Program-made: the position numbers and the translations under genes | Notes under the pieces: generated by a model | Seen by the model: the letters and a program-made list of their open reading frames with translations, nothing else | Databases searched by the model: none | What the model was told of the DNA's origin: nothing | Assembly: GCA_963970005.1 (NCBI GenBank) | Contig: CAXAMN010023707.1 | Location: 293,294-357,293, forward strand | Direction of reading: 5' to 3' | Length of the DNA: 64,000 nucleotides | Source of the DNA: Durusdinium trenchii | Lineage: Eukaryota; Sar; Dinophyceae; Suessiales; Symbiodiniaceae | Part shown: piece after piece, positions 44,301 through 54,677 of the stretch | Position numbering within the stretch: position 1 is the stretch's first letter | How the letters are laid out: each line of letters opens with the position of its first letter

Positions 44301-46620
44301 GGACATGGTTCCATGGACACTATGGTTCCATGGTTCTTTGGGAAGAGAGAAGAACGCACTGTTTTGGTTTTCTCAGACAATAGGAACTGAAGAAGAGTAG
44401 AGGCACCATAGGGCATCTTCTCTCAGAAAAAAATTGAGGGCACCGGTCTGAAGACGAACGCAAGTCCAAGATCGTTTGTTTTGTGAAGACTGGACCTGTC
44501 ACATGACCTGGTCACTCACAGAGACCGCCTTCGCCTCGCGGCACTTAGGTCTCGGTGGTGAACCACCGGCGGTCGAATGTCTCGGACGCTGGGATCAACG
44601 GAGTGGGCTCGCTAGCGAGGAACCGACAGATGCGCGGCGGAGTGGGCCACAAAAGGATCCACCGAGTTTTGGTCCATTCCAACAGATGTCACGAAAGCTA
44701 GCACCAGCTAGCTGTCACGAAAGTTAGCACCAGCTAGCTTTCGTCAACCCTCGGCTTCACGTATTTGATCAACTCCATACTGTAGGGGCTGGGCCGGCTG
44801 CTCAGCTGAATCCATCCCGGCTCAGTGGTCCACGTTGATTCATCGCATCCAGACATATCATACGGATACGTAAGAAAGTGTACTCCCAGAACACTTACAG
44901 TTTCAGGTATCACTTGGTGAGTTCCTTTGATCTAGCCCTTTGAGGTCCAACCTGGCATGGGGTTTGGGACCGAGGTCTATGGCAGCTTGGCGGTGCTGAA
45001 GAGCAGCAAGCCAACCCTCAGCAAGACCCGCCACGAAGCAGCAGCAGAGCACATCGGTATCATGTGGGGGAGCAGGTGGGTATCAGGTTGCGACAACTGG
45101 AGATGCTTCCCGCATCTATATACCTTGAAAAAGAGAATCCCTTCTGAATACACTGAGGAACAATGACATGAGATTCCTGCTTGATGCATCTGGGCACAGA
45201 AACAACTTTAAAGGCAAATAGAACAACGAATCTAAGAAAACAACATGAATCAGGGACCTCCGGCCAACTTTGTGGTTGTCTACTAGGGGCCCCAGAGAAA
45301 GCGCATTCATATGCATATAGCATTAGCATATAGCATAGCATCATTGTCACCACCATCCGTTGAGCCGAACATGCAGGCTTGGTGCATATCGTCATTTATC
45401 GTCTAAACATCCTAATTCATCCTCACATCTTTAGAGCTCGCCACAGGCATGAACATCCGCGCGACCAGCCTGGGTGTCACCAGCTTCGACTTCCGACCAG
45501 AGGTGCCGACCGTTTGGCGCTGAGTTCTATCAAGGATTAGCATCAAAACATCTTCGAGTTCTATCCAATGCAAGACGTTCATATGAAGCCAAAGAAACTG
45601 TCCGTGTTAACTTGATAGTTCAGGGATCCTCCACACCTGTTTGCTTATAGAATGAACATGTGGTTCCCTTTTTTCAACACGAAGTTCATGCTTCCCCCCT
45701 AAGGCACAGGTAAGATAGGTAAGGGAGACCCGTTCCTTCTACTTGGGGCATCTGTTCGGTCGATGCCTTTCGGCCCGCCGCTGCGATCGGCTCGCCCGCC
45801 CGGCTGCAGGAGCCCTTCGTGTCCTGGGCCTTCGCGCGGCGCCCGGAGCTGTGTGAAGAACTCTTCACCACCGAGAAGACCACGGTTCTGCACGGCTGCT
45901 CGGTGGTGCAGGAGGATCAGGCGGGCGGACGTTTGAAGCAAGCGGACGTGTACAATAGCCAGTCTCAGGGCCACAAAAGGGTTTGGGGATAGTAGTGCGG
46001 ATGATGATGGTATTGTATCTTTGCGTAGAGTTGAGAACAGTGAATGTCAAACTGCTTGACGAACTGAATCAATCGTTTGTCCTTCATTCCCTTGGCTCAA
46101 CCGCGATTCGTTCACTTGTTCTGTCAAAAACAAGTTGCTGCCTTGAAGAAGCCTAATACAATAAAAGGAACTGGATGTTCTGCACAACATCTTACTTTAC
46201 CAAGAGTACATGATTTAGCCTTCTTGTAGAACCAACTCTATGGACTCAATATTGCGTTCAGACATGTTCAGACAATAGTAGGAGGCTCAATATGGCCCAA
46301 TTCAGAATTGGACTCCCCATCTTCGCTAAGAGATAGTCTGGGGTTTTTTGGAGGTGTCGCTCCATGGAGGCGCCATCGCTACTAGTAACTATAGATGGCC
46401 ATCGCTCTATGAGGGTCGCTCCCTATCTGCCCCAGACCTGTTTGAGCCTAGCCAGGGCCCTCGAGTTCGCAGGTGCATCCAGAGAGCTTCCTCACCTACT
46501 GTGAACGGATCTACCTGAACCCGGTCACTGGCACAGGTGGCTTTCGGGCGCGCGTGCTCGACATGTTGGTGGTCGAAACGCGCTCGGACCAAGCGCTCGG
46601 CGGAAGAATGCCTGCCGGAT
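35287..46620 (+). CDS. Multi-exon gene, secreted or membrane-anchored protein of unrecognised family (approximate limits)
   Basis: Likely exons, each listed below: 35287-35362, 37334-37584, 38225-38418, 39000-39065, 40558-40717, 41162-41240, 42145-42260, about 42580-42664, 43623-43693, 44957-45071, 45447-45502, 45724-45911 and 46473-46620. Junctions 37584/38225, 38418/39000, 40717/41162, 45071/45447 and 45911/46473 join in phase with dinoflagellate-type splice sites (AG before GC, GT or GA; AG then G at the acceptor). The product would start with a signal sequence or anchor and contain conserved-looking stretches such as SVEYFSFTSFALW, SLGDSVNNLKL, GLPKTAINLLKMPSD and YLNPVTGTGG. I do not recognise the family; it gives the impression of a widespread but uncharacterised algal secreted protein. 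Gaps remain between exons 1 and 2 and at several junctions, and the true end is not seen. Confidence 0.6.
35389..35475 (+). repeat. Fold-back element with perfect 23-bp arms
   Basis: CTACCAGGACCTTCAAAGTG plus ACC at 35389-35411 is complementary to 35453-35475. It lies just inside the presumed first intron. The core CCTTCAAAG-GGTCAC is shared with 40427-40512. Confidence 0.9.
35807..35880 (+). CDS. Possible exon, weak
   Basis: After CCCTGCAG a frame reads DPAVRTLAGRFESALGS with natural codon use. The phase does not fit the first exon, so this may be chance or need another exon. Confidence 0.25.
37334..37584 (+). CDS. Exon, reading frame interrupted by one base in a run of six A
   Basis: Reads HPFDIQVDFNQLALPFQPAF, then after A6 at 37420-37425 must shift by one base to continue DIDSCSHVAAAMRMVHVG and GGNPNTPYMWLALPAFG. 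With A5 the whole exon is open. It ends CGCCAG before GC, phase 0, and joins the exon at 38225. The acceptor is CAAGCAG. Confidence 0.6.
38225..38418 (+). CDS. Exon with SVEYFSFTSF motif
   Basis: Acceptor CCTCAG and donor CGCAG|GTGCGG. Sixty-four codons read from VYSMERCEATIRTSLVP to SVEYFSFTSFALWVPR, leaving two bases that are completed by the exon at 39000. Confidence 0.7.
39000..39065 (+). CDS. Exon with SLGDSVNNLKL motif
   Basis: Acceptor ACCTGCAG; the first base completes an Arg codon from 38418. It reads GLQFSSLGDSVNNLKLSSNK. The donor is unclear; it ends near 39065. Confidence 0.65.
39764..39975 (+). CDS. Possible exon(s), unrecognised
   Basis: The frame reads VYGPPCELLQLGDELEIQVD with natural codon use. 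A 14-base direct repeat, GTGTATGGCCCGCC, occurs at about 39766 and 39868. The phase does not match the neighbouring exons, so it may belong elsewhere or be chance. Confidence 0.3.
40194..40250 (+). repeat. GAG/GGA trinucleotide run
   Basis: Purine-only GAGGAG repeats. The Arg- or Pro-rich frames over it are artefacts. Confidence 0.9.
40427..40512 (+). repeat. Imperfect fold-back element
   Basis: CACCTTCAAAGGGGTCACCT and ATCCCTTTGAAGGTCC form imperfect arms. It lies 45 bases upstream of the exon at 40558 and is related to the fold-back at 35389-35475. Confidence 0.6.
40558..40717 (+). CDS. Exon, unrecognised
   Basis: Acceptor TTTCAG. It reads RPFDVWARTVSSTPRNLQQ and then GLFAHVLTASQTTYNLVEE, and ends GAGGAG before GC in phase 0. 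The next exon continues ALVKSGLPKTA. Confidence 0.7.
41162..41240 (+). CDS. Exon with GLPKTAINLLKMPSD
   Basis: Acceptor TTGGGAG, with the six-base repeat GGAGGC shared with the preceding donor. It reads ALVKSGLPKTAINLLKMPSD, then TWRHQ. End not certain. Confidence 0.65.
41651..41688 (+). repeat. CT microsatellite
   Basis: CTCTCT run with CTTT interruptions. Confidence 0.95.
41700..41780 (+). repeat. Fold-back repeat (TGACCTCT-TTTTGG family), copy 2
   Basis: ATACCTAGAACCTGATTGAC with a complementary partner ending TGTTTGGGTTC. Shares the ATACCT-GA-CCTGA-TGACC pattern with 16371-16439. Confidence 0.65.
42145..42260 (+). CDS. Possible exon, frame broken in a run of three G
   Basis: Acceptor CGACAG. 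It reads LHSDGPARSGALLLLRALL, and with one G fewer at 42234-42236 continues ELFASNVYKDRKH. Frame choice among three open frames is by codon pattern only. Confidence 0.4.
42580..42664 (+). CDS. Possible exon, unrecognised
   Basis: Reads NNLRRLRRSWNQGDFKRH and QQLLKDVG, with a possible GC donor at 42665. If used, its phase fits the exon at 43623. Acceptor not found. Confidence 0.4.
43623..43693 (+). CDS. Exon, unrecognised
   Basis: Acceptor TGCGGAG. It reads DCPDAAYYGPFIREAAVV and NVVNE. Read-through stops at 43697. Confidence 0.5.
43770..43865 (+). repeat. GACTGCCGATCA fold-back family, partial copy
   Basis: GGGACTGGCATAGGACTGCC, then GATCAATTGACCCCCCC and GGCACCACCCC, colinear with the left half of 47408-47548. 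The right arm is degenerate. Confidence 0.75.
44688..44739 (+). repeat. Tandem duplication, 26-bp unit
   Basis: GTCACGAAAGCTAGCACCAG plus CTAGCT repeated once with a single C/T change. Each unit contains the palindromic AGCTAGCT-like ends. Confidence 0.95.
44957..45071 (+). CDS. Exon, unrecognised
   Basis: Reads MGFGTEVYGSLAVLKSSK and KTRHEAAAEHIGIMWG, ending before GCAGGT. Phase fits the next exon (codon AGC, then ATG AAC). It may begin at 44945 after TTTGAG. Confidence 0.55.
45447..45502 (+). CDS. Exon, unrecognised
   Basis: Acceptor GCCACAG, donor CAGAG|GTGCCG. It reads MNIRATSLGVTSFDFRPE. Read-through stops within 30 bases. Confidence 0.55.
45724..45911 (+). CDS. Exon, unrecognised (start uncertain)
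   Basis: A GC-rich block reads ARLQEPFVSWAFARRPELCE and TTVLHGCSVVQ, ending at CAG before GAGGAT in phase 0, and joins 46473. The left limit may be anywhere from 45724 to 45750. Confidence 0.5.
46473..46620 (+). CDS. Exon with YLNPVTGTGG
   Basis: Acceptor TTCGCAG. It reads VHPESFLTYCERIYLNPVTG and then FRARVLDMLVVETRS. Donor not located. Confidence 0.6.
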
Positions 46621-47407
46621 CGATCACCTTCCAAACAGGGAAGTGGACCATCCCCTGTTGGTGGAGAGCCATTATGGTCTTTCCAGGGGGAAATTCCACT
46701 TCGATGATTGTGAAAGAAAGAGGGTCAATATGGTTAAATCCTGGAGGTGGAAGGACACAGCCCCCATGGATGGCAACTTTCCTCAACAAGCTGAGTTTGT
46801 TCTATTAGACCTTGTGGATTCTATTTATAATTCGACGGTCTATTTGGTGGTTGCAAAAGCTTGTGAACCTCGCTGCTCTTCATGGTCTTTTCAGCAGTGG
46901 CGACACAATGAGGCCCTCATTGGGACGACTTACTGCCAGCGCAGCTGTACCAGGCTTGGTGGGTGTGTCCGCAGAGAGTGGAGACAGTGGAGATGAGTGT
47001 AGAGTGAAGAATGATCCCAGATGAACCCAGAGACTCCATGAACCTGATTTGCAATCGTCATGAACAGTAGCCGTTTGCTACTATAGTAGTAAGGCCAGGA
47101 GCTACGTTTGTAGCCTTCTTGCTACTAGGTGAAGCTCTCCTCCTTGGACCGCGGCGCATCGCCACGGCGCAGCCCACCGGGCATTCGAGGGCTCCCTGCC
47201 GCGTCGCTGGGCGCGGTCGGTGCATGCCGGTTGGATCTGGGGGATCAAACGGATCCATGTGGGATGCCGGTGTTTTACTATAATAAAGCAAAACATATTA
47301 ACAAGTGCCAGGACCCCCAAGGGGTGGTTAATGGACACCCCTTAACCTTCAGGGGGCTATTAATGGACATCCTTTCAGTGGTGCTGGTGATTGTTCATGT
47401 GATTCGT

Positions 47408-47548
47408 CATGTGATTCAGTGATATGTAATACCCAGACACGACCAGTCTGGGACTGGCATAGGACTGCCGATCAAGCCAGACCCCCCTGGCACCACCCCT
47501 GGCCTGATCGGCAGTCCTATGCCATATTACATATCAGTGAATCACATG
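47408..47548 (+). repeat. GACTGCCGATCA fold-back family, complete copy with nested arms
   Basis: Outer arms of 23 bp (47408-47430 and 47526-47548, 22 of 23 paired) and inner perfect arms of 19 bp, GGCATAGGACTGCCGATCA (47456-47474 and 47505-47523), around GACCCCCCTGGCACCACCCC. Related copies at 10222-10330 and 43770-43865. Confidence 0.9.
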
Positions 47549-47863
47549 AAGAATCACTGGTTTGGGGATGGCGTGAAGAGGTGAATACTCGGTGCCATTG
47601 AATATTGGAGGATGTGGTTGATTCAATGTTGTTCTTCCACAGCCGTGGATATTCAAGGAGATAGAAGCAACTTCCAACTACTTCCAATATCAATTTGCAA
47701 AGTATAACACAGAGAGTATTAAAAAACCTTCAGCTTTTGGTATCGTTCTATGGTGCCATCGTGTCGGCAAGCTGGCAGCTACGCCACACCAGACTCCACC
47801 AGCTACGCCACCGGCTACACCAGACCCCTTGGGCGCAGGGCGCAGGCGAACTACACTCCTTGT

Positions 47864-47935
47864 CGATGGCCTCCAACCTACTGTAATAGCGATGGCCTCC
47901 AACGATGGCCTCCAACCTACAATCATGGAAATGGA
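47864..47935 (-). repeat. TAGGTTGGAGGCCATCG short repeat cluster
   Basis: On the minus strand TTGGAGGCCATCG occurs three times. Same motif on the plus strand at 52820-52890. Confidence 0.7.
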
Positions 47936-48719
47936 TGAGACACCATTTGTTTGGCATTCCACCCCTTTGCGGCGGTTTTCATGGTCTGAAACGAGTCGAA
48001 ATCGGGGCCCTAAAACTTCTTCCAGGGAGCGCAATCCGCCCGAGGAGTCCAGTGGCAACCTTCAATGGGTCGATGCCGATGCACTTCACACACATTGTCC
48101 CTTGGCAAAAGGAAAGAACGCAGATCTGTTTGAGGCAAATGGATAAATATTGATATGTACATCTTTTTGGTTGCTACATGTGACAGTCTTTCTACAAGCA
48201 TACTATGAGGTGAGTGACATGCTGGAATTTTATCGCAGCATGTATCAGGGATTATCAGGGTCTTGGCGAAGCAAGGCATGACAACATGGGACCTAGAGTT
48301 GGTCATTTTCTGAAGTCCTGTCCCTCCGCAAAGCCAATGTGGAAAACACACTCGAAAGACAAGCTAGTGTGTTCAGAACTCTTGCGTTGCACACAAGCCT
48401 AGATAGCTCGCTTAGACTCAGCTGAAGGACCAGATTTGCTCATAAAACGACACAGAAGCTGTTGGAGATGCACCTGCACAACATAACGGAACATCTGAGG
48501 ACGCCTATGAACCGATCGGGTGAGCTGGTCAGTCGTCGCTTCTTTTTCTTCTCCAAGCAGAGCCTATAAAGATAAAGTTGATGACTCCTCGGTCCAGTCT
48601 AGCCAGTCTAATAGGCTTCATGAGGTTTCCTTCCAAATCGATTCTCGTTGGGTTCCCAAACGGATTCTCCTTCTCCCCACGGCTTCTCCCCACCGCCGGA
48701 ACCCGCGCGAACGGCCCGG

Positions 48720-48905
48720 CCCGCGCGTGGCCCGCGCGAACCACGAGGTGAAGACGGGTGGTGAATCCCTGGAGCTTCACCTCGCCACCCAGCCCTCCCC
48801 GCTGCTGCGCTACAGCGCCTGCCGCGCTGCGGCCGCGGCGGCGGAGGCGCCAACGGCACCGGCGGCTCCGTTCGGGTGCCGGGCGGCCGCGCGGACGGTG
48901 AGCCC
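48720..48905 (+). CDS. Possible exon, Ala- and Cys-containing
   Basis: The frame reads NHEVKTGGESLELHLATQPS and then an Ala-rich stretch ending GCRAAART. Strongly GC-rich third positions. No phase partner found. Confidence 0.35.
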
Positions 48906-48978
48906 CGTGGATGTGAGGGAGACGGAGCGGGAGAAGAAGGGAGCATGAGGGGTTCAGAGGGGCGTTGCATTCGGTGTT

Positions 48979-49070
48979 TGTTTGTTTGTTTGTTTGTTTT
49001 GTTTGTTTGTTCAGATAGTTAGTTGGTTGGTTGGTTAGTTATAAGTTAGTTTGTTTGTTTGTTTGCCTGC
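48979..49070 (+). repeat. GTTT microsatellite
   Basis: Runs of GTTT and GTTG with interruptions. Confidence 0.9.
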
Positions 49071-50473
49071 TTTTTTTGTTTGTTCTTCTTTGGCCGGGGA
49101 GCATGTTTGAGGTCGAAGGCTAAACATAGAGTCAAGCAAGACCAGACGGGTTCTAGGCTAGGCTAAAGATAGAGTCTACGACATAATTTGTTGATGTGCG
49201 TGTTTTTTGTAAAATGAAATTGGCCTCGAGCTATTTTGTTTTGCTTTGTTTGTCAGTTGTGGTTGATGTGCCCTTTTCCTGCCGGTGAATTGCCTAGTTG
49301 TTGGGAGGGACTCAATTTAGGCTTTGGATCCGGATAGGTTAACTTGCGGGGTATGACCGTTCGCTTTGGGTCCAAAACCCCTCTGGCCACCCAGCATGTT
49401 GCTTTGAGCGGGAATTCCAGAGGTAGCAGCACTTACTTTAAGCATTTTTGAGCTATACCTATATAGATGAGTTGTTGTGGTGTTTCTAGGTTCAACACTA
49501 CTCATAGAGCGGATAGATGCGAACCATGGCTCCTCCTTGCCCTGTTTTGTTGACACATCGCAACACTTGGATTGTTCCTTCCACCTTTGCCCACATCTTA
49601 AAGGCCTTGGTGTGCAGATGTAGCCTCCACTGGTTCTTCTTCTGAACCAGAAGAGGTCCCACCTGATCATTCATAGATCTTCTTAGCTGCTCCCCTCGGC
49701 ACCCGGGCTTCCCGGTCAACCGCCCGTCTCTTGGGCACGACCGAGGCGCAGCGCTGTGTGGTTTAAACTGCGAGTGCTGTGCCAAAGATGTCTTGAGGAC
49801 CGGGCCGTCTTGGGGTCGGTGTCCGCGGTGGGCGGCGCGGTGGGCGGCGCGGTGGGCGGGGCTGGACTCGAGTTGGGTGACGGAGGGTGGACTGAGAGTG
49901 AGAGGTGAAAGAAGCTAGACTCGACACAAATGAAGAATGCGGCTAGGAACCTAGGAAGGAATTCTGGTTGAACATGAAAGTTAATTTACCAGTTAAGTCC
50001 TCCAAGAGGTGAGTGATGCTTTGTGCGTTTGCCAGTGGACTTGCGTGTTAACTGGTTGGACGGGAGTTTTTTAGCCGTCTGCGCTGGCGTCGTCGTGTCT
50101 CAAGTGATGTAAAATGCATCCGACCTTGAGAGAGCAGAGGTTCTGAACGGGATCCCTTTGGGGTATGGAGGGCGGGATTGAGATCCGTTTCAAGGGCCTG
50201 CTTAAGACATGCGAAACAAGACAACTGCTTAATTGCCCTGCTTTTGAGCTTGTGACTGATCTTGGTCACTCCAGTCATGTACTTCAGGATATTTTTGATT
50301 TGCCTCATCTCCAAAAAGACGCAACACATGACCTCCACTACTTGCGAGAAGCCCTCATTCACTCCAGAGGCACCTGAGTATTGCAGGTGTCTTGCAGGTA
50401 GTTAGAGTCTTAGGTCCATGCAAGAGTCTCAAGCTCTGTGGAAGGAAACACTTTTTGGCCCAAACCGCTTCAG
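49071..50473. other. No gene recognised
   Basis: A GC-rich block at about 49690-49790 has a Cys-containing plus frame (GAALCGLNCECCAKD) without a usable partner. The rest shows nothing. Confidence 0.4.
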
Positions 50474-50551
50474 GAGCTCGACCGGTTTCCATGGCACGGT
50501 GCTGCGCTCACCCCGCGCGCACGCCTTGTCGATCTTCTCCCAGTGTTCCAT
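50474..50551 (+). CDS. Possible exon, unrecognised
   Basis: Acceptor GCTTCAG. It reads ELDRFPWHGAALTPRARLVD and LLPVFH before GTCTGG. Codon pattern is protein-like. Confidence 0.4.
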
Positions 50552-51213
50552 GTCTGGGTGTTGGATGCTTTAAGTTTCCATCCAGCAACTTCTACCCTGG
50601 CGGGTACCCTACAGATGTTACGCCACTGGTGGAGCTCCATGAGATTCCCTTTGGAAGGTCCAGGATGAGTTCTTGGTGCCCTGCAGTTCGGGGTCACTTG
50701 CGATCACTGGTGCACATGCCGGCCTTAAGCGGTCTTCTTCACAGTTCAATGGGGGCAAGCGGTTGGGAATCTCCTGGATGGATTTGAGTTACTCATGAAA
50801 CTAACATTAATTGTGGTGGAACATGGTCTTCCAAGGGGTCATTCTCCACTTCCATGTTAGTTCCAGGGAGTGCTATTCGTTTTGAAGGCCTGGTGCTCCA
50901 GGCCTTCGGTCTTTTGCGAGTTTTTGCTGTTCAGTCTTTTCCCAAACGACGTGGATCGATCTCGGTCGATCCGTCACGAACTGCTGCTGTTTGGCCACCT
51001 GGTCCGCCGCAGCGACACCAGGGGAGTTTCTGTCCGCGACGTGGCGGACCTCGCGATTTCGCAGTCACCGTCACCGGCGATGTTTTCCCTACACCGACTT
51101 CGTCGTACCTCCTCAGGTTCGGTATGACTGGACCCGACCAGGGCACCCGGGCACCCAGTCCCAGTCCAACCGTTTCACGAGACGGTACGACTGGAGGCCA
51201 CGTGGCACATCAG

Positions 51214-51286
51214 AACTCGTGGCGACGCATCGTGGAGGATGTGCCCCAGTATTTGGCAGAGGCTCCAAGCATTGCACAACCGCTGT
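51214..51286 (+). CDS. Possible exon, unrecognised
   Basis: Acceptor ACATCAG, donor GTAAGC. It reads NSWRRIVEDVPQYLAEAPSI. It is the tail of a longer open frame (50854-51288) whose first part is Pro/Arg-rich and probably not coding. Confidence 0.4.
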
Positions 51287-51777
51287 AAGCGGAGGTGTTG
51301 TTGTGTGATGTTGTGTGTCGAACGACTGAAGAAACGATTTCAACTCTTCTGAGAAATAAGAGATCATGGGGCCCCCATATATATGTCCTGTGCATGGTGG
51401 ATGCAAGTAGTTGGTGTGTTCTTTTCGCAACTCTTCCCTCCCCCCCTCAACTAAGCTTTGACCTCCCACATGTTGCCGGCATGCGTGGCTTGATGCAATC
51501 TTAAGATGTTTAAGCTTCGATTTACACATCCCCTCTGCTGTTTTCAATGATTCAGGATCATCCCCGCTTGGAGATCAGAAGGGGTTCGTTCAAAACCCAG
51601 GTATCGTAATTAATGTACCTACGCCATTTGGATCAAAGAAACCTCTTCATCGGGGGGTTATTAGTCAAGAGTCTACATTAAGGCATCAGAAGAGGCCTTT
51701 GAGCATTTGCCTCTCAAGCTCTTTACGCTCTGCCCTCAACCCACTCACAGGGTCATCTCCTTGTCACCTGCGTGCAG

Positions 51778-51842
51778 GGCATCCTGCGTGGCACGGAGTA
51801 TGCCTGTGGCAGCTACTGCACCAGCTTCCAGCCGGACTGGGA
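51778..51842 (+). CDS. Exon, unrecognised, Cys-containing
   Basis: Acceptor GTGCAG. It reads GILRGTEYACGSYCTSFQPD plus WE, and ends GGGAG before GC. It joins 52086 in phase 0; AGGCT is repeated at both intron ends. Confidence 0.5.
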
Positions 51843-52085
51843 GGCTTTCCTCCCTCGTGCGTTAGCCCGATGCGTCGCTGGGTGGGTGGTGCTTCGCTCG
51901 TGCTTTCCTGGTTGTTGTCGGTGCATGGGTACCCACGCAGCGAGCGGCGCAGGGCAGTAGGTGCAGGGCCCGGTGCAGCTTTGCGACGTCAGATGTTGAA
52001 CGGTGTTGTTTTGATGGTTTCTGCAGATCTGGTCTTCTCTGGAGGTCACGATCGTTCTTATATATCCGGATCGTTCCGATCGCAG

Positions 52086-52130
52086 GCTGATCTGAAGGGA
52101 ATGCTGGCAAAGCAGGATGTGGATGTGCAG
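52086..52130 (+). CDS. Short exon, unrecognised
   Basis: Acceptor ATCGCAG. It reads ADLKGMLAKQDVDVQ before GTGACC. It joins 53147 in phase 0, and CAGGTGA is repeated at both intron ends. The frame also stays open to a stop at 52224, so a terminal exon is an alternative. Confidence 0.5.
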
Positions 52131-52819
52131 GTGACCTGGTTAGAGATGATGAGAGATGTACGCTCCGAACACATGGAAATGGAAAACCTCCGGCTTTGTG
52201 ACATGTCCGAGGAGCCTTTTGACTGATTTTGTGAATTTTGTATGTGTGTGTGGCTTTTGGAGGAATCAATGATTTGACATGCGTATTCCATGCAATAGAG
52301 AACTATGTAGTGTATGCATGTGACTAGTTGGAGTTGTTTTCTTGCATTTCAGGTGATCTTTGATGAACGACCTTGTGAATGTGTAAGGTTTTGCACCTCC
52401 CTGGTAGAGTGAGCATCATAGCCGCTGACGAAGCAAACAAAGCAAACAAAGCTGTGCCCGCCTTTTTTTGGAATCAGCTTTGCTTCCAAATCTGCAAGGA
52501 GAAGAAGGGGTCGATAGTTCCACATGTCTCAGCACAAAGATTCTGGAAAACCCTAGTGCTAAACCAATTTTGTGTTTGCAGAAGAATTAGGAATCTTGCC
52601 GGTAGCGCCGAGTTTCAATGACATAATCAACCACCTGTCGCATTGTATCAGAAAATATCACACATGGACCTTCCTTCTCCTGGTCAAGATTTCAGCAAAA
52701 GAAATAGACCTCTCCACCAAAGCGTGTGGATTCATCTTGAATTTATATGAACCACTAAGAGAAACAGAGTACCTTCATCATCCAAAAGGCGCACATGAGC
52801 TTCTAAGCTAGGAGAAGAA

Positions 52820-52890
52820 GCTACTAGGTTGGAAGCCATCGCTAGTAGGTTGGAGGCCATTTCTACTAGTAAGAAGATACTAGTAGCAAG
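52820..52890 (+). repeat. TAGGTTGGA-GCCAT short repeat cluster
   Basis: TAGGTTGGAAGCCATCGCTA followed by TAGGTTGGAGGCCATTTCTA. Related to the minus-strand cluster at 47864-47935 and to GGCCATCGCT near 46395. Confidence 0.7.
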
Positions 52891-53146
52891 GGTGCTCGTG
52901 ACCTCATCCCAGCTCATCCCAGTCGGGCGCTTTTCGACTTCCGCATCGACTTCACATGATGTGCACGTTCCGTTGCACACGTTCCGTTGTTCGCTTTCAG
53001 ACACCGGGACTGCTTTTCTTTGGGTTGTTTATGGTTTCTCCTTGTTTCTTGGCTTTCGCAACAAATTGGAAAAGCATGTTTTCTTTCTTGGAAGACGTGC
53101 CCTTTTCTTGTAACGGAACGAACGCTTGTGCCATGCCGGAACTCAG

Positions 53147-53236
53147 GTGATTCCCTTCCTGCACAACATGCAGTCTCACGTGCTCACCTGCAGCAACTCC
53201 GCTGGCTCCTTGGGGCAGCATTTTCGTCACCGCCAG
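53147..53236 (+). CDS. Exon, unrecognised
   Basis: Thirty codons from acceptor ACTCAG to donor CGCCAG|GC. It reads VIPFLHNMQSHVLTCSNSAG and SLGQHFRHRQ. Confidence 0.6.
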
Positions 53237-53913
53237 GCAGGGCCGAAGACGAATGCAGACGCATGTTTTTTCCCGTTTTTTATCGGGGGGGATGTATACA
53301 GTAAGTCGAGGACGGGGGTGGTGAAGACCAGGGTGTGGTGGCATGGTTGGGCAGTACGACTTCGTGTCGATAGAAGTGAGGGAAACAGGAGGATTGTTGG
53401 ATTGTTGGATTGAGACGTTCTAATTCTTCTAACATGTTCAACATTGGCCTTTTTGGTGTGGAATCTGGTTCCGCATCCTCCTGAAGTTACATGGGTCCAC
53501 TACTTCAGATGCACAAAACCCTACAAATTTGTACATGTTGCTTTTGTTGGTGCACACTCTGAAGAAGCTTCATATTATGTCAATGTCGCACATGGTGCCA
53601 CCATGTCTTTTTGCTTGTTCCTCCTGGCCGGTGAACCTCGAAACGAGAGGAGCCCTTGGAGCCCTCCTTGGAGGAAGCCAACCGAACGCTTCACGAGTTC
53701 GACTGGTGCCTGGGTGACGGCATAGCAGAGCATAGCAGGGCGCCTGCGGCTTTGGGGATTTGGACCATAGTCTCATTTGTAACAGATGTTTGGTAGCATT
53801 TTTGTGGAATGTAGAAAGAGTCATGAAATATCATGAAGTTGTAATATCCAAAAAGACATGAAGCAGCACAGTTGCTATAAAACGCAAAAACCGTCTGGTC
53901 CTCCAAGCTCACA

Positions 53914-53971
53914 GGTCCTCTTGCGGTCCTCTTGCGGTCCTCTTGCGGTCCTCTTGCGGTCCTCTTGCGGT
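53914..53971 (+). repeat. 11-bp tandem repeat
   Basis: GGTCCTCTTGC repeated five times. Confidence 0.95.
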
Positions 53972-54677
53972 CAGAGATCGTTGGTTTTGGGGTGAGAATT
54001 GGCCCGTCATAGTTGGATGATGAGTCCACAAGCACGAGGAAATTGCAGCACTGGTAGCACTGGGCGCTGGGGTGTCATTAGCGGTTGCTTTCTTTGAAGA
54101 ATGATATCCTATAGAACTCCAATGAATCAATGGACACTGACAGCCGAAACTTTTGGGTGCATTTGCAGAAAAAACAAAAAAACCTGCAGTTGCGTTGGCG
54201 CTCGGCGTGATCCAGTGATGTGCTGAGCTACAATCAACGAATGCCACAAAGAGTCACCAGTCCTTGGACTTCAGGGATCAAACGCAGCACCGGATTCACC
54301 AAGAGTCACGTCTAGTCACCGTGGTGGTCTTCGGATCGTCTGTGAGCGTCATATGCAGTCAGGTGGAGTCTTTGGACAGATCCACAGAAAAGGTCTTTAA
54401 ATACATGTCACACGGATCCCATGTTCTTCATGTCATGTGACACATGTGTCATGTCACACGGATTCATGTCATGTGGTGGTCTTCATGTCACACGGACCCA
54501 CTGACCCATGTCGTTCCTTCATCCATGCCAATCCTTTGTTTGTGACACGAAAACCACGCGAAAAAGATGAGAAAGGACACACGTTTTCGAAAGGACATTA
54601 TTTTGATGCCGAAACACGTTTCCAGCAAGCAAAGACACATCAAGAGCAGCGAATCCTTTTTGTGACGGACCTCTCAG

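Larger units (their letters stand above)
46621..48640. other. Mostly non-coding, unresolved
   Basis: A GC-rich block at about 47140-47240 is open in several frames and might hold an exon, but I cannot choose one. A fold-back element (47408-47548) and a short repeat cluster (47864-47935) are listed separately. Confidence 0.4.

Noticed and set aside
50854-51213. Start of a 144-codon plus-strand frame
   Set aside because: Only its last 24 codons look coding; the rest is Pro/Arg/Ser-rich with three open frames.
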